A stretch of DNA of 5,185 bases from JBLHKS01 sp047620505 (GTDB lineage Bacteria; Verrucomicrobiota; Verrucomicrobiia; Verrucomicrobiales; DEV007), in assembly GCA_047620505.1 (NCBI GenBank), contig JBLHKS010000345.1, forward strand, positions 1 to 5,185, written 5' to 3'. Shown piece after piece: positions 1 to 5,185 of this stretch. The notes below the pieces were generated by a model that made no database searches, was not told the DNA's origin, and saw only the letters and a list, made by a program, of their open reading frames with translations. Made by a program: the position numbers and the translations under genes. Every line of letters begins with the position of its first letter. Position 1 is the stretch's first letter.

Positions 1-1140
1 CTCGTGGCTCATGTTGGCGAGGAATTCGCTTTTGAAGCGGTTCGCGGTTTCGGCTTTTTCGCGCGCTTTTTCGAGCTCGATCGCGGTCCGGTGCAAGTCG
101 GTCGCATCGGCTCCGTAGACGTTCACGAAATCTCCATTCGGAGCGACTTGATAAGTCATCAGGAAACTCTGCTCGCCGAGTTTCATCTCCTGCTGGGCGA
201 TTCCCGGGCCTGATTTGGAGGCTTCAACCGCTTCGGCCAGGGCGTCGTGATCGCCTGGAGGGCAGATTTTATACCAGGATTCTCCAATCAATTCTTCCGC
301 GCCGAAAACGGCTCGAGAAGCTCGGTTCGCGAGGAGAATATTTCCGCGTTTGTCCATTTTTACGACCGGCGCCGGATTCAGCTCTGGAAAGAGCGCCATT
401 TCGGCGAGCTGCTGATCGCGTTTCTGGATTTCGCCGACCATTTCGTTAAAACCGTCCACGAGATGCCCAAGCTCGTCATCGCTATGCTTGATCGCCCGCA
501 AACTGTAGTCGCCATCGCCGATTTTTTGCACCGCCTGTTCCAGTTCTGTGATCGGGTCGACGATGATCCGGCCAAGCTTCGCTGAAATCAGGAATCCGCC
601 GAGCGACGCAACGAGCAAGACAGCAGCTGCTATCGTCAGATATTGGCCCTGACGCTTTCGAAACACGGTTTTTCCGGCTCGCAAATAGACGCAACCAAGA
701 TTCTCTTCGGCCTCGGTTCCGATGTCGTGCCATTGGATGAAAAAGTCCGATTCTTCGGCCTTTTTGTCGGGAAATTCCGGAACTGGCGGGGTTTCGATTC
801 CTTCTCGAATGTATTGGGCGAAAAGCTTATTATCCGTGGTGTAAATCGCTGCTGCGTCGATTTGCTGATGTTCCTTCAGTGCGGCGAGAGTCTCGCTGGC
901 AGCCTCCGGGTCTTCAAACTCGACTGCCGAATGGGCGTTGAAAGCGATGATTCGGGAGAGCGTCGAGATTTCCTCGTTCAAGCCCCGTTTCATCGAAATG
1001 TAGTCAAAAACGAAGAATCCCGTGCAGGCTAGAATCAGCGCGAGCGCCGTTGTGATCATGATCACCGCAGTCTGTTTGCGTTTGATCGAGATTCTGCCGA
1101 AACGGGATTGAGAGGACTGGGATTCGGAGGGGTCCTTCAT
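1..1140 (-). CDS. Membrane sensor histidine kinase (CHASE8-HAMP-PAS-HisKA), 3' end outside window
   Basis: The frame is open from an ATG at 1140 to the window edge (380 codons, no stop), so the C-terminal catalytic part is missing. Seen in order: a basic N-terminus; TM helix 1 at about residues 24-45; a roughly 120-residue extracytoplasmic stretch whose start (FNAHSAVEFEDPEAA, then AAAIY and a Y at 110) resembles the CHASE8 sensor domain; TM helix 2 at about 167-187; a HAMP domain at about 188-240 (DPITELE and DDELGHL); a PAS domain at about 245-345; a short coiled-coil linker; and the H-box ending FKSEFLANMSHE, with His379 as the expected phospho-acceptor. By family knowledge it autophosphorylates this His and passes phosphate to a response regulator; this H-box type is common in hybrid kinases, so a receiver domain may follow. 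The signal is unknown. No Shine-Dalgarno site precedes the ATG, but the start suits the first TM helix. It lies 80 bp downstream of the Rrf2 gene on the same strand, so co-transcription is possible. Confidence 0.93.
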   Translation of the reverse strand, partial: MKDPSESQSSQSRFGRISIKRKQTAVIMITTALALILACTGFFVFDYISMKRGLNEEISTLSRIIAFNAHSAVEFEDPEAASETLAALKEHQQIDAAAIYTTDNKLFAQYIREGIETPPVPEFPDKKAEESDFFIQWHDIGTEAEENLGCVYLRAGKTVFRKRQGQYLTIAAAVLLVASLGGFLISAKLGRIIVDPITELEQAVQKIGDGDYSLRAIKHSDDELGHLVDGFNEMVGEIQKRDQQLAEMALFPELNPAPVVKMDKRGNILLANRASRAVFGAEELIGESWYKICPPGDHDALAEAVEASKSGPGIAQQEMKLGEQSFLMTYQVAPNGDFVNVYGADATDLHRTAIELEKAREKAETANRFKSEFLANMSHE

Positions 1141-1146
1141 AACGAA

Positions 1147-1163
1147 CCGCGAATCTAGCGCGG
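1147..1163 (-). other. Short hairpin just upstream of the kinase start
   Basis: In the minus-strand transcript, CCGCG and CGCGG form a perfect 5-bp GC stem around a 7-nt loop. The stem ends 6 nt before the kinase ATG, where a ribosome would land. It has no U-run, so it is not a terminator. It could tune translation of the kinase, or it could be chance: a 5-bp stem is short. The rest of the 1141-1220 gap shows nothing I recognise. Confidence 0.2.
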
Positions 1164-1220
1164 CATTCCGTCTCGGCGAGGAAATTATGTGGTCTTGGAA
1201 CTGTTCGTTCGTCGATCCGG

Positions 1221-1631
1221 CTAAATGTGCCACATCTCGGCCGCCTCGCCCTCCATCTCGCTCAGCCTGAGGCGATCGAGTTCGGCGTCGACTTTGGCGA
1301 AAATCTCGCGCCAGACGTTTGCGATCAACTCGCTCGATTCGCCTTCCTCGGAGTTGTTCAGCTGGAGAAAAACGCCTTCCGTCGCTCGAACGACATCGCC
1401 CAGGGTGATGTCTGCCGGGTCGCGAGCGAGAATGTAGCCGCCTTTTTTACCTCGGCGGCTCTCGACGAGCCCAGCGGTGCGCAGTTCATTTAGAATCTGA
1501 ACCAAATAATTGGATGAAATCTTCTCGCTCTCGGCAAGAGTCTCGACCCGCCGGACCTCGCCGGACAGGAACGTCGGTTTGAGCTGAATCAAAACTCGGC
1601 AGGCGTATTCCAGTTTCAGGGGGAGTTTCAC
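1221..1631 (-). CDS. Rrf2-family transcriptional regulator, CymR-like, without Fe-S cysteines
   Basis: This is a 136-residue winged-helix DNA-binding protein of the Rrf2 family, probably a dimeric cytoplasmic repressor. I start it at the GTG at 1631 because this gives MKLPLKLEYACRVLIQL, the canonical Rrf2 N-terminus. A TTG at 1676 would add 15 atypical residues. The helix-turn-helix covers about residues 29-55 (LAESEKISSNYLVQILNEL, then AGLV), the wing is RRGKKGGYILAR at about 59-70, and the family segment ITLGDVVRATEG follows at 75-86. The only cysteine is Cys11. The three-cysteine cluster of IscR, NsrR and RsrR is absent, so it probably does not bind an Fe-S cluster. In this it resembles CymR, the cysteine-metabolism repressor of Firmicutes that works with CysK. 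It is divergent from cysI, which suggests control of sulfite reduction and of itself. The C-terminal third (about 100-126) is a charged helix, likely for dimerisation. Family call is firm; the regulatory target is inferred. Confidence 0.9.
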   Translation of the reverse strand: MKLPLKLEYACRVLIQLKPTFLSGEVRRVETLAESEKISSNYLVQILNELRTAGLVESRRGKKGGYILARDPADITLGDVVRATEGVFLQLNNSEEGESSELIANVWREIFAKVDAELDRLRLSEMEGEAAEMWHI

Positions 1632-1693
1632 TTCTGCTGGAGATCGAGGTTCCGATGACGGAAAGAGGGGTTGCAACTGACCAATTCTGGCAC

Positions 1694-1722
1694 AGAGTAG
1701 AAATCCTGAGTAAACGACGCAA
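1694..1722 (-). promoter_or_regulatory. Weak sigma70-like promoter candidate for the Rrf2 gene
   Basis: On the minus strand, TTGCGT (1717-1722) and TACTCT (1694-1699) are separated by exactly 17 bp. Each hexamer matches the sigma70 consensus at only about three of six positions, including the leading TTG and the outer TA...T. Spacing and location upstream of the gene are right, but such weak matches occur often by chance. Confidence 0.22.
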
Positions 1723-1723
1723 C

Positions 1724-1738
1724 TTAATTGTGATTTAA
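1724..1738. promoter_or_regulatory. Candidate operator: AT-rich imperfect dyad next to the cysI start
   Basis: TTAAT (1724-1728) and ATTTAA (1733-1738) form an imperfect inverted repeat around TGTG, ending 4 bp before the cysI ATG. A dimeric repressor such as the neighbouring Rrf2 protein could bind here and block cysI expression. The match is to symmetry only, not to a known CymR, NsrR or IscR box, and AT-rich dyads arise easily by chance. A second, weaker dyad (CTG...CAG arms) spans about 1677-1695. Confidence 0.25.
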
Positions 1739-1742
1739 AATC

Positions 1743-3530
<1,788 letters not shown>

Positions 3531-3565
3531 AGCTTGCCGCCGACTGACTGACATTCGATTCAAAG

Positions 3566-3604
3566 AAAAGGCGCTCGCCCCAGATGGGAACGAGCGCCTT
3601 TTTT
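3566..3604 (+). terminator. Intrinsic terminator after cysI, possibly bidirectional
   Basis: A perfect 12-bp inverted repeat, AAAAGGCGCTCG (3566-3577) and CGAGCGCCTTTT (3591-3602), is followed by more T to 3604, giving an unbroken six-T run. An inner CCC/GGG pairing can shorten the loop. It lies 35 bp after the cysI stop. Read on the minus strand the stem is followed by TTTTCTTTG, so it may also end the convergent DUF945 gene, less efficiently. The rest of the 3531-3630 gap holds nothing else I recognise. Confidence 0.92.
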
Positions 3605-3630
3605 GTTAAATTCGAATCAACTTCCGATGA

Positions 3631-5185
3631 TTAAAACACCGGAGGGCTGCTTCCGCGCATTGCCCAAGGCAACGGCTGATTTGCGCCCGGTCCGAGGAAC
3701 TCCTCGGCTTTGATTTCATTGCCGTTGAAGTTCAGATTACCATTATCGAGTTTGATCGACGTGCTGTAAAAATCCGGGCCTTCAATAATGAATTTCTGCT
3801 CGACCAGTGGAGCGAAAAAATCGTTAGCGTCCGGGGGAATCAAAGAGCGGTCGACCTTGACCTCAAGGTGGCCCGCAAGTGCGGAAACCAGATCTTTCAG
3901 CGTCTTGAGTTCCATCAGACTTTCCGACGAAGCGTAATTCACGAGAAGATCGGCCGAATTGTCGCCCAATTTGGCCGTCACTCCGAATCCGGTTCCTTTC
4001 TGGATGATGTCCATGGCCGACTTCATCATCGTCTCTTCGTCCGGGCCAGAGCCATTGAACTCTCCTGACATCGTGGCTTCGAGGACGGTTCTTCCTTGGC
4101 CGATCAATTCTTGGATCGCAGCTGTGCTCAGTCCGTGGATCTCAGTGGAAACGCTGGCACCATCAGCGAGCATCTCCTGAAAAGGTGCCATGTCCGGGGA
4201 ATCTGGAAGACTCACGCTGGCGACCGAATAAGAATTGGAAGCTCCAACGTTTCCGTCTTTTTCGCCGATTTCGTAGGTGACTTTCGCGTCTACGACCTTC
4301 ACTGGACCCATCTCAAACAGACCAAGGCCTGCTTCAAATTTCGCGCCAGCACCAGGCTGAATCAATTCGAACAATGGTCCGAACAATTCGGTTGAATCAC
4401 CCATGAAACCTTGAACGCCGCCGGATTCTACCATTTCCTTCTGGACTGCCATGAGCTTCTCGATCGCCTCGACACTCAGTCCGTTAAAACCGAATTTCAG
4501 CGCAGCATCCTTGAGCACGACTTCGTCGCCTCCGAAAATTGGTGGGACCGTAATTTCGTCGAACGAAATAGATCCGTCTGCCGAGATCGAACCGCCATTT
4601 TCGCTTTGGTTGGATTCAACGGTGAAGCCCTTCATCCGAAAAGTCTGGCCTTCCGAACTCATCGTAATTGAAGGAACAACCACGCTCCCCGTGCCTGCGA
4701 GAAGCAGTTCACCCCTCGCGTTAGTTGCCTCAGACGTCATCGTCGCGCCATCGAACTGGAATTTCGTTCCGTCTTCAGCGGAGACCGTGAGCTTCTTGAC
4801 GTCGATGTCGATTTTGCCGGTGGTTTCCTCAAAATTGAAGGCGAAGTAATCCGTCATGATTCCTTCGATTCCTCCAAAATCGAAGGTCATCTGGCCGCCG
4901 GGGCCAGGCATCGAATACGTGGCTGCTGGAACCTCGATTTCGATACTCTTCGGTCCGGAAAGTCCCATCGTCGTTTTGATGACGAGAGCTTCGTTGTCCC
5001 CGAAGACATCTTTCACTTTCTCTGCAACCTCTGGGAAGTCAGACAGATCCAACGTGCTGATCATGTAGTAAGCGCAGAACTTAACGCCATCTGGAGTCAT
5101 CGCCATCGGGCCGTGAAAGACCTTGTGCTGGAGTTTTGGAGCTCCGCCCATCGGCGGCAAACCTGCAATCCCGATTTCTGTTGAG
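3631..5185 (-). CDS. DUF945/YdgA-like protein of unknown function, 5' end outside window
   Basis: The frame runs from the window edge to a TAA at 3631-3633, giving 517 visible codons. A TTG at 5160 and an ATG at 5151 are possible starts, but the frame stays open upstream, no signal peptide is visible, and YdgA-type proteins have a signal or anchor plus further residues before this point, so the true start is probably beyond the window. Family hints: VFHGPMAM near the visible N-terminus (visible residues 22-29), like the HGP motif of DUF945 proteins; a long series of beta-rich repeats with alternating polar and hydrophobic residues; a recurring 'L...L.G.L.V.V' style segment near LAGHLEVKVDRSLIPP; and a C-terminal pattern of FYSTSIKLDNGNLNFNG (472-488), typical of the family end. 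The protein is acidic, rich in Gly, Ser and Glu, with almost no cysteine. Family members are thought to be exported or membrane-anchored, and their role is not established. It is convergent with cysI across a terminator. Family assignment is by recalled pattern and should be read as probable. Confidence 0.68.
   Translation of the reverse strand, partial: STEIGIAGLPPMGGAPKLQHKVFHGPMAMTPDGVKFCAYYMISTLDLSDFPEVAEKVKDVFGDNEALVIKTTMGLSGPKSIEIEVPAATYSMPGPGGQMTFDFGGIEGIMTDYFAFNFEETTGKIDIDVKKLTVSAEDGTKFQFDGATMTSEATNARGELLLAGTGSVVVPSITMSSEGQTFRMKGFTVESNQSENGGSISADGSISFDEITVPPIFGGDEVVLKDAALKFGFNGLSVEAIEKLMAVQKEMVESGGVQGFMGDSTELFGPLFELIQPGAGAKFEAGLGLFEMGPVKVVDAKVTYEIGEKDGNVGASNSYSVASVSLPDSPDMAPFQEMLADGASVSTEIHGLSTAAIQELIGQGRTVLEATMSGEFNGSGPDEETMMKSAMDIIQKGTGFGVTAKLGDNSADLLVNYASSESLMELKTLKDLVSALAGHLEVKVDRSLIPPDANDFFAPLVEQKFIIEGPDFYSTSIKLDNGNLNFNGNEIKAEEFLGPGANQPLPWAMRGSSPPVF

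Larger units (their letters stand above)
1632..1742. promoter_or_regulatory. Divergent control region between the Rrf2 gene and cysI
   Basis: This 111-bp gap must hold the 5' signals of both divergent genes. The half next to cysI (about 1698-1742) is clearly more AT-rich than the coding sequence on either side. There is no Shine-Dalgarno-like purine run before the cysI ATG; the last 20 bases are AT-rich, which may favour initiation on an unstructured leader. I could not place a convincing -35/-10 pair for cysI. Weak elements on the other strand and a dyad are listed separately. Confidence 0.6.

Noticed and set aside
4..1032. Several plus-strand open frames of 69 to 129 codons
   Set aside because: They lie opposite the sensor kinase, whose domains are clear on the minus strand; their sequences look random.
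1221..1631. Naming the Rrf2 protein IscR or NsrR
   Set aside because: The three clustered cysteines needed for their Fe-S cluster are absent, and the neighbour is a sulfite reductase and not an isc operon or a nitric oxide gene.
1632..1676. A longer Rrf2 protein starting at the TTG at 1676
   Set aside because: It would add 15 residues before the canonical MKL start of the family and has no ribosome-binding site; the GTG at 1631 fits better, though the TTG cannot be excluded.
1688..1703. A sigma54 promoter starting with TGGCAC upstream of cysI
   Set aside because: The -24-like half is present, but the TTGC element expected about five bases further on is missing.
3553..3620. Near-repeats ATTCGATTCAA and ATTCGAATCAA on either side of the terminator
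   Set aside because: They are short and imperfect, and probably only extend the terminator base weakly; there is no sign of an attachment site or insertion.

Overview
The window looks like an ordinary stretch of a bacterial chromosome with four protein genes. Two of them run off the window edges. I see no mobile element, CRISPR array, rRNA or tRNA. The base composition is moderately GC-rich and even throughout, with no island-like change. A sensor kinase with two membrane segments and a YdgA-type (DUF945) protein point to a Gram-negative bacterium. A Verrucomicrobiota-like or related lineage would fit the CysI/Rrf2 pairing and the lack of clear Shine-Dalgarno sites, but this is a weak inference and no phylogenetic marker is present.

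Layout: (1) 1-1140, minus strand, the N-terminal 380 residues of a membrane sensor histidine kinase (TM, CHASE8-like periplasmic sensor, TM, HAMP, PAS, start of HisKA). The window ends just after the phospho-acceptor His. (2) 1221-1631, minus strand, an Rrf2-family winged-helix repressor without iron-sulfur cysteines, most like the CymR type. (3) 1632-1742, a divergent control region with a weak promoter candidate and an AT-rich dyad. (4) 1743-3530, plus strand, a complete assimilatory sulfite reductase hemoprotein (CysI) with all siroheme/4Fe-4S cysteines. (5) 3566-3604, a strong intrinsic terminator between convergent genes. (6) 3631-5185, minus strand, a DUF945/YdgA-like protein of unknown function whose N-terminus lies beyond the window.

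How they may work together: the Rrf2 gene and cysI are divergent across a 111-bp gap, the usual layout for a local repressor and its target. The simplest model is that the Rrf2 protein controls sulfite reduction, and so cysteine supply, and probably its own gene. The histidine kinase lies 80 bp downstream of the Rrf2 gene on the same strand and could be co-transcribed, but nothing in it points to sulfur. The DUF945 gene is convergent with cysI, separated by a terminator, and is probably unrelated. I found no convincing undescribed system. The points most worth checking are the Rrf2-cysI regulatory pair, the lysine-rich CysI N-terminus, the absence of a CysJ partner in view, and the SD-poor starts.
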